Shown here piece by piece: positions 8,531 to 16,748 of a DNA stretch of 64,000 nucleotides (its first letter is position 1; each line of letters opens with the position of its first letter). Origin of the DNA: Lysobacter sp. Root494 (GTDB lineage Bacteria > Pseudomonadota > Gammaproteobacteria > Xanthomonadales > Xanthomonadaceae). The stretch covers positions 1,312 to 65,311 of the forward strand of contig NZ_LMFH01000001.1 of NCBI RefSeq assembly GCF_001427225.1, written 5' to 3'. Below the pieces are notes generated by a model. It did not search any database. It saw nothing but the letters and a program-made list of their open reading frames with translations, and was not told where the DNA came from. The position numbers were made by a program, and so were the translations under genes.

Positions 8531-9492
8531 CGATGTCACCGGCAGCGGGCGCGGATCGCATCGCGTCCACCGCCATCCTCCACTACATCTACGACCCGCT
8601 ATGCGGCTGGTGCTACGCCGCCGCACCGCTGGTCGACGCCGCGCGTGCGATTCCGGGCCTGGCCATCGCCCTGCATGCGGGCGGGATGATGAGCGGCGCC
8701 AACCGGCGCCGCATCGATGCACGCTGGCGCGATTACGTCATACCGCATGATCGCCGTATCGCACAAATCAGCGGACAGCCGTTCGGCGACGCGTACTTCG
8801 ACGGCCTGCTGCGCGACACCTCGGCGGTGATGGATTCCACGCCGCCGATCACGGCGATCCTCGCCACACAGCAGTCGTCGGGCCGCGGGCTCGACATGCT
8901 GCACCGCCTGCAACGCGCGCATTACGTCGAGGGACGACGCATCACGGACGTGTCGGTGCTGAGCGAACTGGCGGCGGACGTCGGACTGGATCCGGTGACA
9001 TTCAACGCAGCGATGCAGGCTGTCGCCGGCACGGCAACCGCGCGGCATATCGATGAAAGCCGCGCGCTGCTGTCGGAAGTGGGTGGACATGGTTTTCCCA
9101 CGTTTGCGTTGCAGGTGCCGGACGGGGACCGGTTCGCGCTCGACATCGGCCCCTGCCTGGGCAAACCCGAAGCATGGAAGCAGCACCTGATCGAGGTGAT
9201 CGGCGGCGCAATCCCCTGCCCATCAACGCGGCCGGCGCGACGTGTGGGCCCGGCAGCTGCGAGATTCGATAAAGGACGACGCGGCGCACTGGCGCCGGTC
9301 GCTATTCCTTCGTCAATCGCCGGTACTGCGACATATGCCGCAGCGCCTGCCGCGCCTCGCCCTGCTCCTCGTACAGCAACGCGAGGTTGTAGTGGCCGTC
9401 GGCGAGATCCGGATCGGCGCGCAACGCGGCTTCGTATTCGGCGATCGCCTCGTCCGCGCGTTCGAGGTCGTCGAGCAGCACGGCCAGGTTGA
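8521..9492 (+). CDS. DsbA family oxidoreductase with probable 3' frameshift
   Basis: A thioredoxin-fold protein of the DsbA/FrnE-like family with the redox motif CGWC (in DPLCGWCYAAAP), a helical insert and the cis-proline loop GHGFPTFAL. Family members are about 210-220 residues, and the family-like part here ends near LIEVIGG (about 9210). The open frame then runs on for about 95 Arg/Ala/Pro-rich residues antisense to the next gene, to 9492. A one-base shift near the C-run at 9211-9216 would instead give an ending INAAGATCGPGSCEIR and a stop at 9270-9272, just short of the convergent gene. I think the long tail is not real. Start 8521 (or ATG 8527, an ATGA overlap with the previous stop). 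No signal peptide, so probably cytoplasmic. Confidence 0.65.
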   Translation: MAMTMSPAAGADRIASTAILHYIYDPLCGWCYAAAPLVDAARAIPGLAIALHAGGMMSGANRRRIDARWRDYVIPHDRRIAQISGQPFGDAYFDGLLRDTSAVMDSTPPITAILATQQSSGRGLDMLHRLQRAHYVEGRRITDVSVLSELAADVGLDPVTFNAAMQAVAGTATARHIDESRALLSEVGGHGFPTFALQVPDGDRFALDIGPCLGKPEAWKQHLIEVIGGAIPCPSTRPARRVGPAAARFDKGRRGALAPVAIPSSIAGTATYAAAPAAPRPAPRTATRGCSGRRRDPDRRATRLRIRRSPRPRVRGRRAARPG

Positions 9493-10141
9493 AGTGCAGC
9501 AGCGCGGTATCGCCGCGATCGGTATGCGTTCGCTCCGAACGCGTGATCGCGAAAGCATCGCGGTAGGCGACCTCCGCTTCGTCGTAGCGTTCGAGTTCGT
9601 GCAGCAGGCGGCCGAGGTTGATGCGCGCATCCAGTCGCGTCGGGTCGGCGGCGATCGCGCTTTCGTAGGCGAGCACCGCCTGTTCGGCGTTGCTGCGTTC
9701 GAGCGCGACGCCCTGCGCGTTCCAGTTGACGTTCTCCGCCGTGGCCGGCGGCGGCACGGCCTCGATCACGCGCAGCGTGCCCTGCGCCGGATCGCCCTCG
9801 AACGACAACAGGTACTGGCCCGACTCCGCCAGCCAGCGGCTCGCGCCTTCGCGCACCACGACATGGTCGGCGAAGGCACCGATGCTCAGTCCCGACAACG
9901 GCATTTCCTCCGGCAGGCGTGCACGCAACTCGCGCAGTGCGCGCAGGATCCGGCGGTGCGGGATCTTCGCCGACGACAGCGCCTGCGCGGTGCGCAGCAC
10001 GATCAGGTCGCGGAACGAAAACAGCAGCGCGTTGCGCGGCCCGCGCCGTGGCGTGACGAAACCGGCGGCAACGAGCGAGCGGATCGCGCCGCGCGAAAGC
10101 CGCAGCAGCTTCTCGACGTCGCGGACGCCGTACTGGTCCAT
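9302..10141 (-). CDS. MerR-type HTH and TPR repeat fusion protein
   Basis: A 279-residue protein with two parts. Residues about 1-75 are a MerR-like helix-turn-helix (YGVRDVEKLLRLSRGAIRSL, then a wing ending in RDLIVLRTAQAL). Residues about 160-275 are tetratricopeptide repeats (AVLAYESAIAADPTRLDARI, YDEAEVAYRDAF, ADEAIAEYEAALRADPDLAD). Such proteins are often found beside Ku/LigD genes in proteobacteria, so a regulatory or scaffolding role in that locus is possible; this is inference. The ATG at 10141 places the HTH at the N-terminus; an upstream extension to 10300 is antisense of the Ku lysine-rich tail. Same strand as ku and ligD, 25 bp downstream of ku. Confidence 0.8.
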   Translation of the reverse strand: MDQYGVRDVEKLLRLSRGAIRSLVAAGFVTPRRGPRNALLFSFRDLIVLRTAQALSSAKIPHRRILRALRELRARLPEEMPLSGLSIGAFADHVVVREGASRWLAESGQYLLSFEGDPAQGTLRVIEAVPPPATAENVNWNAQGVALERSNAEQAVLAYESAIAADPTRLDARINLGRLLHELERYDEAEVAYRDAFAITRSERTHTDRGDTALLHFNLAVLLDDLERADEAIAEYEAALRADPDLADGHYNLALLYEEQGEARQALRHMSQYRRLTKE

Positions 10142-10166
10142 GCGAAGTGGCCCTTCCGCTCGCCCG

Positions 10167-11078
10167 CTATTTCGTCCGCTTCGCGGCCTTGCGCTTGGGT
10201 GCGGGGGCTGCTTCCTCTTCCGCCTCCAGCGCCTGCACGCGCTTGGCGGGCTTGCGCGCCGACTTCGTCGCCGCCGCGGCTTTCTTAGCCGGCGCCGCAC
10301 CGCCGCCTTTCTTCTCCAGGCTCGCGCGCAGGGCTTCCATCAGGTCGATGATCTGCGCGCCGCCTTCGGGTTCCTCGGCCAGCGTGATCTGCTCGCCTTC
10401 GACCTTCTGCTGCACCGCGGCCTCGATGCGCTCGGCAACGTCGTCCTTGTACTGCGTGGGATCGAACGTGTTGGAACTTTGCGAGTCGATCAACTGCTGC
10501 GCCAGTTTCAGCTCGGCGTCGCGCACGTCGGTGCGCGGGATGTCGATGTCGCTGATCGAACGGACTTCGTTGTCGTACAGCAGCTGCTGCATCACCAGGC
10601 CGTCCTCGACCGGGCGGATCATCACGATGTAGCTCTTGCCGCGCGTGGCCCAGTGGCCGATCGCGCAACGCTTGGATTCGCGCAGTGCCTTGGCGAACAG
10701 CGCGTACGGCTTGGCACCGCCCTTGTCGGGGGCGAGGTAGTACGCCTTGTCGAAGTACACCGGATCGATCGCCGCGATCGGCACGAACTCGACGATGTCC
10801 GCGCTGTGCGTGCCCACTTCCTCGAGTTGCTTGAGCTCCTCGGGCGTGAACATCACGTACTGGTCCTTGGCGAATTCGTAGCCCTTCACGATCTCGTCGC
10901 GGCCGATCGGGATCTCCTCGCGCGCGCACATCGTCTGGTAACGCACGCGCGAACCGCATTTGCTGTGCAGCAGGTTGAAGGAAATGCCGCCCTTGGATTC
11001 GGTGGCCGAATACAGCTTCACCGGAATGGCGACGAGGCCGAAGGAAACGGTGAGTGACGCGATCGAACGTGCAGCCAT
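10167..11078 (-). CDS. ku: Non-homologous end-joining protein Ku
   Basis: A 303-residue bacterial Ku. Homodimers form a ring on broken DNA ends and recruit LigD. The Ku core is clear from MAARSIASLTVSFGLVAIPVKL onward, with CGSRVRYQTMC, EIVKGYEFAKDQYV and LDI-like dimer regions, ending near DLMEALRASLEKK. The C-terminal 45 residues are rich in Lys and Ala (KKAAAATKSARKPAKR), the basic tail that in other species aids DNA binding and threading. It is encoded 18 bp downstream of ligD on the same strand, giving the standard two-component NHEJ operon, with the MerR-TPR gene third. Confidence 0.96.
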   Translation of the reverse strand: MAARSIASLTVSFGLVAIPVKLYSATESKGGISFNLLHSKCGSRVRYQTMCAREEIPIGRDEIVKGYEFAKDQYVMFTPEELKQLEEVGTHSADIVEFVPIAAIDPVYFDKAYYLAPDKGGAKPYALFAKALRESKRCAIGHWATRGKSYIVMIRPVEDGLVMQQLLYDNEVRSISDIDIPRTDVRDAELKLAQQLIDSQSSNTFDPTQYKDDVAERIEAAVQQKVEGEQITLAEEPEGGAQIIDLMEALRASLEKKGGGAAPAKKAAAATKSARKPAKRVQALEAEEEAAPAPKRKAAKRTK

Positions 11079-11096
11079 GACTGCTTCTCCGATGAC

Positions 11097-13832
11097 TCAG
11101 GCCTTGCCGCCCTTGAGGGCCCGATCGAGGTCCTGTTTGCGTGTGAGCGCATCGCGCCAGCGATCGCCCGTGCGTGTGAGCCGCTTTATAACACTGGTCA
11201 TGCGGAAGTCGAGTGGATGCGCGGAGGCCAGTTCTTCCCACGTCAACGGCATCGAAACCGGTGCGCCGGGCTCGCCGCGGGGCGAGTAGGCGACGTTCAA
11301 GGTCTTGCCGCGCACGTTCATGTTGTGGTCCATGAAAATTTTTCCACTACGCTTGGGGACAGACCACTCCATCGTGATCTCCCGGGGCCGCTGCCGCATG
11401 AGGTGCCGGCTGACCAGTTCGGACACGTGGCGGGCGGTATCGAAGTCGATCGTGCGCCTGATCGGGACAAAAACATGCAAGCCGGTCTTGCCCGAAGTCT
11501 TCACGATCGGCTCCAGCTTCATGCCCAGCAGCAGCTCGCGCAGGGCGAAGGCGATCTCCTTGCCCTTCTCGAAGGCGATCGTGTTGAGTTCCGGTTCCGC
11601 GCCCGGCGCTTCCTTGCCCGAATAGATGTACGGATCGATGTCGAAGACGACGTAGTCGGGACAGTTCAGCACCGAGGCTTCGAGCGATTCCAGCGAGGTC
11701 GCGTAGTCGGTGGATTTCGATTTCGCATCCGCGTCGACTTTCGCGCGCGAATGCCAGACGTGGAATTCGAGCGTGCCCGACTGCGCCAGCCACAGCAGCG
11801 TGGGCAGGTTGTTGCACAGCAGGTAGTTGTGGTGCTCGTCCTTGCTTTCGGAGAACACGGTGACGGATTCGACGAAGTCGGGCCGCGCCTGCTCCCAGTG
11901 CTTCTGGAAGAAGCGCTGCCCGGTGATGCCGTCGGGCATGCGGATCATGGTGAGGGGGCGGTCGGCGATGTGCGGCAGCATCAGCGGCGACACCTGGGCG
12001 AGGTAGCGCAGCAGGTCGCGCTTGGTGAGCGCAGGCTGCTGCAGTGCTTCGTTCGCCGGCCAGTACACGCGGTCGAGATTGGACAGCCGGATGCGGTGCG
12101 TGCCGACCGCGAGCTCGAAGGCGTTCTTCGTCGTGCCGTCGAGCGCCGCGACGACCTCGTCGATCACGACGTCGCCTCGCGGCGAAGGTGGCGCGGCGCG
12201 TGCGGAGCGGCGTTTCTTCGTCGCGGCACCGGAATGCGAGGGCACTTCCCTGCGCACCGTCTTCGGATCGATATCGTCGCGCAACCGCTGGAACACGGGC
12301 GCGCGCAGCGAGCCGTCGTCGGTCCATTCCTGGAAATCGACTTCGGCGACGAGTTCCGGTTTAACCCACGTCACCGGCGCATTCACTTCCGGCTTGCTCG
12401 AGAACGGGCAGCTGCGCGTATGCAGCGGCTCCAGCCGCGCCAGCACCTCCTGCAACGCGCGGTCGTTGAAACCGGAGCCGACATGCGAGGCGTAACGCAG
12501 CCCGTCGCCTTCCCAGTAGCCGATCAGCAGCGAGCCCAGCGCGCCGCGCGAACCCTTGCCCTTGGTGTAACCGCCGATCACGAGGTCGGCGCTGTGGGTG
12601 GGCTTCACCTTCAGCCACGCGGGCGAGCGCTTGCCGGCTTCGTACCTGCTGTCCTTGCGCTTGCCGATCACGCCTTCGAAGCCGCTGGCCAACGCGGCCG
12701 CATGCAACGACTCGCCGTCTTCGTCCGCGTGCACCAGCTGCACGAGCGCGGAGGGCATCAGGCATTGCGCGAGGTAGCGGCGACGCTCGTGGTACGGACG
12801 CGCGCGCAGGTCGAGGCCGGCGAAATACAGCAGGTCGAAGGCGAAGAACAGCGTCGGCACATTGCGGTCGGCCGTTGCGATGTCGACAGGCGACTTCAAC
12901 TGGAAGCGGTTCTGCAGCGCATTGAACGAAGGCTTGCCGTCGGCGCCGAGCGCGACGATCTCGCCGTCGAGGATCATCGTGCCGCCACCGGCCTGCTGCC
13001 GCAGTTCCTCAGCGAGCCGCGGAAACGTGTTGGCGAGTTCCAGCCCGCGCCGGGATCGCAATTGCACCTTGTCGCCATCGACGAAGGCCAGCACGCGATA
13101 GCCGTCCAGCTTGGGCTCCCACATCCAGCCGGCATCCTGGAACGGCGCATCGCCGAGTTCGGCCTGCATCGGTTCCAGCTTCGCGGGCATCGCGGTGGCA
13201 TCGCCGACCGGCACCAGCTGCGAAGCCGGCATGCGGTGCACGGGAAAGCTCCGCATGTCCTTCACGGCGACACCGGACAGCACGGAGCGATCCTGCTGCG
13301 TGACATCGGCGGCAGAAATGAAGCGGTCCTTGTGCTTGATCAGCAGCCAGCTCTTCTCGTCCTGCTTCGTCCGTACCAGCGCGAAGGAGCCCTTGAGCTT
13401 CAGTCCGCGCAGCTGCAGGCTGAGCTTGCCGCCGACGAGGCCTTCGCGCACGCGCTGCTGCGCCTGCTCGCGATCGTGGAACCACACGCCGTCTTCATCG
13501 GGGCTGTAGACGCCGCAATCCCAGACGATCACCTCGCCCGCGCCATACTGCTTCGGCGGAATCACGCCCTCGAACGAGGCGTAGTCGTAAGGATGGTTCT
13601 CGACGAACACCGCCATGCGCTTGTCGGCGGGATCGAGCGACGGCCCCTTCGGCACCGCCCACGAGAACAGCACGCCGTCGCACTCGATGCGGAAGTCGTA
13701 ATGCAGCCGTCGCGCGGCATGTTGTTGCACCACGAACAGCAGCGGCCCGCCGCGATGCGCGGGTTCGGCCGGCGCCGGTTCCGGGGTGGCTTCGAATCGG
13801 CGCTTGGCGGAATATTCGCTGAGCTTCGCCAT
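11097..13832 (-). CDS. ligD: ATP-dependent DNA ligase LigD (PE-LIG-POL)
   Basis: A 911-residue multifunctional NHEJ enzyme. Order of domains: 3'-phosphoesterase (about 30-190; HYDFRIECDGVLFSWAVPKG), ATP-dependent ligase with nucleotidyl lysine in EPKLDGYRVLAF (about 210-530), and archaeo-eukaryotic primase-type polymerase (about 580-890; VVFDIDPY with the metal-binding aspartates, and GLHVFVPI). It trims, fills and seals ends held by Ku. The PE-LIG-POL order is that of Pseudomonas LigD; mycobacteria order it differently. The start at ATG 13832 is 38 bp from the divergent DUF72 gene, so the two share a control region. Confidence 0.96.
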   Translation of the reverse strand: MAKLSEYSAKRRFEATPEPAPAEPAHRGGPLLFVVQQHAARRLHYDFRIECDGVLFSWAVPKGPSLDPADKRMAVFVENHPYDYASFEGVIPPKQYGAGEVIVWDCGVYSPDEDGVWFHDREQAQQRVREGLVGGKLSLQLRGLKLKGSFALVRTKQDEKSWLLIKHKDRFISAADVTQQDRSVLSGVAVKDMRSFPVHRMPASQLVPVGDATAMPAKLEPMQAELGDAPFQDAGWMWEPKLDGYRVLAFVDGDKVQLRSRRGLELANTFPRLAEELRQQAGGGTMILDGEIVALGADGKPSFNALQNRFQLKSPVDIATADRNVPTLFFAFDLLYFAGLDLRARPYHERRRYLAQCLMPSALVQLVHADEDGESLHAAALASGFEGVIGKRKDSRYEAGKRSPAWLKVKPTHSADLVIGGYTKGKGSRGALGSLLIGYWEGDGLRYASHVGSGFNDRALQEVLARLEPLHTRSCPFSSKPEVNAPVTWVKPELVAEVDFQEWTDDGSLRAPVFQRLRDDIDPKTVRREVPSHSGAATKKRRSARAAPPSPRGDVVIDEVVAALDGTTKNAFELAVGTHRIRLSNLDRVYWPANEALQQPALTKRDLLRYLAQVSPLMLPHIADRPLTMIRMPDGITGQRFFQKHWEQARPDFVESVTVFSESKDEHHNYLLCNNLPTLLWLAQSGTLEFHVWHSRAKVDADAKSKSTDYATSLESLEASVLNCPDYVVFDIDPYIYSGKEAPGAEPELNTIAFEKGKEIAFALRELLLGMKLEPIVKTSGKTGLHVFVPIRRTIDFDTARHVSELVSRHLMRQRPREITMEWSVPKRSGKIFMDHNMNVRGKTLNVAYSPRGEPGAPVSMPLTWEELASAHPLDFRMTSVIKRLTRTGDRWRDALTRKQDLDRALKGGKA

Positions 13833-13870
13833 CTCGCTGGGTCACCTTCGCAGGCTCGAGGAGCCGGACC

Positions 13871-14590
13871 ATGACAGCACAACGATTGTTGGCAGGTGCG
13901 AGCGGCTATTCCTTCAAGGAATGGAAGGGCAGCTTCTATCCCGAAAAGATCAAGCCCGAGGACATGCTCGCCTGGTACGCGCAGCGCCTGCCGACGGTGG
14001 AAATCAACAATACCTTCTACCAGATGCCCAAGACGTCGGTGCTGGAGCACTGGGCCGCGGTGGTGCCGGACGGCTTCCGCTTCGCGATCAAGGCGCCGCG
14101 GCGGATCACCCACGATGCGCGGCTCAAGGCTGATGCGGCGGCCGACTCGGTGGCGTACCTGTACCAGGTGCTGGAAACGCTGGGCGACAAGCGCGGGCCG
14201 GTGCTGTTCCAGTTGCCACCGTTCCTGAAGAAGGATCTGGTGCGGCTGGGCGAGTTCCTGCAATTGCTGCCGGAAGGGCATCGGGCCGCGTTCGAGTTCC
14301 GCAACGACAGCTGGCACGACGATGCGGTCTACGCGCTCCTCGAGGATGCGCAGGCGGCGTTGTGCCTGTCCGAACGCGAGGACGACAAGCCGCCGCCGCT
14401 GGTCGAAACCGCATCGTGGGGCTATCTGCGCCTGCGGCTCGAGGAATATTCGGATGCGGATTTCGCGCAGTGGTCCGAACGGATCCATGCGACGAAGTGG
14501 GATGACGTGCATGCGTACTTCATGCACGAGCCGACGGCGCCAGGTTACGCGCAGACCCTGCTGCGGATCGCCGGTGGAACCGCTTTGTAG
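13871..14590 (+). CDS. DUF72 (YecE) family protein
   Basis: A 239-residue DUF72 protein with a TIM-barrel-like fold. The N-terminus is diagnostic: GASGYSFKEWKGSFYPEKI, then WYAQRLPTVEINNTFYQMP, and later FRFAIKAPRRITH and GPVLFQLPP. The biochemical function of the family is unsettled. It is divergent from ligD across 38 bp; DUF72 genes are seen near DNA-repair genes in several lineages, which hints at a role with nucleic acids, but nothing in the sequence proves it. Confidence 0.9.
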   Translation: MTAQRLLAGASGYSFKEWKGSFYPEKIKPEDMLAWYAQRLPTVEINNTFYQMPKTSVLEHWAAVVPDGFRFAIKAPRRITHDARLKADAAADSVAYLYQVLETLGDKRGPVLFQLPPFLKKDLVRLGEFLQLLPEGHRAAFEFRNDSWHDDAVYALLEDAQAALCLSEREDDKPPPLVETASWGYLRLRLEEYSDADFAQWSERIHATKWDDVHAYFMHEPTAPGYAQTLLRIAGGTAL

Positions 14591-14701
14591 CGCCTGCGTT
14601 CCCCGACATGGCACCCGAGGCTTCGCGGCGCAGCGATGATGCGCGGAGGAAGAAGCAACAGCGCACCGGGCTGGCCCGGCGCTACAGAACGCGGAGGCGA
14701 C

Positions 14702-15370
14702 ATGCACGAAGAGATGCTGACGATAGCCACCGGCGATGCATCGGTTTCCGCATTGTTGCTGGCACCGCCCGACGCGCGCGCCTGCTACGTGCTCGCGCAC
14801 GGTGCGGGCGCGGGCATGACGCATCCGTTCATGGCCGCTTGCGCGCAGGGGCTGGCCGCGCGCGGCATCGCCACGTTGCGTTACCAGTTTCCGTACATGG
14901 AACGCGGCTCGCGCCGCCCGGACGCGCCGGGCGTCGCCCACGCCGCCGTGCGCGCGGCAGTCGCGGAAGCCACGCAACGCTTGCCTGAACTGCCGCTGTT
15001 CGCGGGCGGCAAGTCCTTTGGCGGCCGCATGACGTCGCAGGCGCAGGCCGCTTCACCACTGCCGGGCGTGCGTGGCCTCGCGTTCCTCGGCTTCCCGCTC
15101 CATCCGGCCGGCAAGCCGTCGGATGAACGCGCCGCGCACCTGTCCGATGTCGAGGTGCCGATGCTGTTCCTGCAGGGCAGTCGTGACGAACTGGCTTCGC
15201 TCGACCTGCTCGAGCCAGTGGTGGCGAGGCTGGGCGCGAAGGCGACGCTGACCGTGTTCGACGATGCCGATCATTCCTTCCACGTCCCGGCGCGCAGCGG
15301 TCGCAAGGATGCGCAGGTGCTGGCGGAAGTACTCGACATGCTGGCCGGATGGCTGGCGCGCCACGCGTGA
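14702..15370 (+). CDS. Alpha/beta hydrolase of the KANL3/Tex30 type
   Basis: A 222-residue alpha/beta hydrolase. It shows the oxyanion segment YVLAHGAGAGMTHPFM, the nucleophile elbow GGKSFGGRM (Ser), an acid residue after MLFLQGSRDEL and the catalytic histidine in DDADHSFHV. These match the KANL3/Tex30-like family (related to dienelactone hydrolases), whose bacterial substrates are unknown. The start at ATG 14702 is preceded by GCGGAGGCGAC. It follows the DUF72 gene by 111 bp on the same strand and precedes the oxygenase gene. Confidence 0.85.
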   Translation: MHEEMLTIATGDASVSALLLAPPDARACYVLAHGAGAGMTHPFMAACAQGLAARGIATLRYQFPYMERGSRRPDAPGVAHAAVRAAVAEATQRLPELPLFAGGKSFGGRMTSQAQAASPLPGVRGLAFLGFPLHPAGKPSDERAAHLSDVEVPMLFLQGSRDELASLDLLEPVVARLGAKATLTVFDDADHSFHVPARSGRKDAQVLAEVLDMLAGWLARHA

Positions 15371-15430
15371 CGGGACGCGCATTCGCACAAGCGTAATGTG
15401 GTGGCGGATCCGGCACAGCGTGGTCATCCG

Positions 15431-16081
15431 ATGTTCCTCGCCGATCGACTGCCGCTTGCGGCGCGCACCGCGCCATTCCCGTTGCTGGTGGCATCGGGCA
15501 TGCTGGAGTCGGTGCACGCCGATCGCCTGCGCGCCGACTTCCCGCGTTATGGCGAAGCGGGTTTCTTCCCCTGGAACGCGGCGGACTGCGGGCCGTCGAT
15601 CAATACCCTCGTGGCCGAACTCACCGCGCCGGCAGTGGCCGACGCGATCGGCCAGCGCCTCGGCGTGGAGCGCCTGTCGCAATATCCGCCACTGGTGACG
15701 CTGTGCCGTTCGCTCAACTCGCGCCACGGCAGCATCCACACCGACAGCCAGTCGAAGATCGCCACCGCGTTGCTGTATCTCAACGCGGAGTGGCCGCACG
15801 GACCGGCGGGATCGCTGCGTTTGCTCGCGCAGCCCGCCGACATCGCATCGCAGGTCGTGCCCGAGATACTGCCGGTGTACGGCAACTTCGTTGCATTCCG
15901 CCGCACCCGCAATTCGTTCCATGGCCACCTGCCGTTCGAGGGCGAGCGACTCGCGCTGCAGGTCGCCTGGCTGGCCGATGCCGCGGCGCATGCGCGCAAG
16001 ACGCGGCGCGGCAATACGTCGCGCACGCTGAAGAAGCTGCTCGGCGGGCTGGATCGCTGGTGGAAGCGACGCGCCGCCTGA
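15431..16081 (+). CDS. 2-oxoglutarate/Fe(II)-dependent oxygenase
   Basis: A 216-residue protein with the jelly-roll iron-binding pattern: HTD within SRHGSIHTDSQSK gives the HxD pair, and HGHLPFEGERLALQVAW gives the distal histidine and the 2-oxoglutarate-binding arginine. The C-terminal 30 residues are basic (ARKTRRGNTSRTLKKLL), which may contact nucleic acid or acidic partners. I chose ATG 15431; an ATG at 15398 would add eleven residues of no recognised character. It ends 3 bp from the convergent response-regulator gene. Substrate unknown. Confidence 0.75.
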   Translation: MFLADRLPLAARTAPFPLLVASGMLESVHADRLRADFPRYGEAGFFPWNAADCGPSINTLVAELTAPAVADAIGQRLGVERLSQYPPLVTLCRSLNSRHGSIHTDSQSKIATALLYLNAEWPHGPAGSLRLLAQPADIASQVVPEILPVYGNFVAFRRTRNSFHGHLPFEGERLALQVAWLADAAAHARKTRRGNTSRTLKKLLGGLDRWWKRRAA

Positions 16082-16084
16082 ACT

Positions 16085-16717
16085 TCAGATCACGCGCAGG
16101 GTGATCGCCTTCAGCACCGCGCGCGTGCGGTCGCGCGTCTCCAGCTTCTCGAGGATCACCGACACATAGTTCTTCACCGTGCCTTCGGCGAGGAACAGCG
16201 AGCGCGCGATCTCCTTGTTCGAATAGCCGCCGGCCAGCAGGCGCAGGATCGCGACCTCGCGCTCGCTGAAGCGTTCCTTCGGCGCGTCCTGCGCATGGAA
16301 CTGGTAACGCGCGCGCACCGCTTCGGTGCTCACCGGCTGCAGCAGGGTTTCGCCGCGCGCGACCCGATCGATGGCGTTGCGCAGGTCCTCCGGCGCGGCA
16401 TCCTTGAGCAGGAAACCCTGCGCGCCGGCTTCGGTGGCGCGCAGCAGCAGGTCGCTGTCGTCGAAGGTCGTGAGCAGCAGGACTGGCGTTGCATCGCCAC
16501 GCGCGCGGAGTGTCCGCAGCGCCTCGATGCCGTCCAGGCGCGGCATGCGGATGTCGCTGAGGACGACGTCGACGCGCTGGGTGGCGAGCTGTTCGAGCAG
16601 ATGCACGCCGTCATCGGCTTCGAAGGCGATCTCGATGCCCTGCCGTTCCAGCAGCGCGCGCAGGCCGGCGCGCACCAGCGCCTGGTCGTCGGCGAGAGCG
16701 ATGCGCGGTGTGCTCAT
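16085..16717 (-). CDS. NarL/FixJ-type response regulator
   Basis: A 210-residue two-component regulator. The receiver domain covers residues 1-120, with the acidic pair in LADDQ, the phosphoacceptor Asp55 in LSDIRMPR and the conserved lysine in LLKDAAPEDL. The LuxR-type helix-turn-helix covers about 145-205 (FSEREVAILRLLAGGYSNKEIA, then GTVKNYVSVILEKL). I start at 16717 (MSTPRIALADD); ATG 16726 adds three residues. It is 31 bp downstream of its histidine kinase on the same strand, so the two are co-transcribed. Target genes unknown; DUF2306-like and FAD genes nearby are possible. Confidence 0.92.
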   Translation of the reverse strand: MSTPRIALADDQALVRAGLRALLERQGIEIAFEADDGVHLLEQLATQRVDVVLSDIRMPRLDGIEALRTLRARGDATPVLLLTTFDDSDLLLRATEAGAQGFLLKDAAPEDLRNAIDRVARGETLLQPVSTEAVRARYQFHAQDAPKERFSEREVAILRLLAGGYSNKEIARSLFLAEGTVKNYVSVILEKLETRDRTRAVLKAITLRVI

Positions 16718-16748
16718 GAGCGGCATGGCCTTTTCAGAAGTCTGCAGC

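Noticed and set aside
11217-13874. A long open frame opposite ligD
   Set aside because: Shadow frame with Arg/His/Gln-rich translation; ligD has three clear domains on the other strand.
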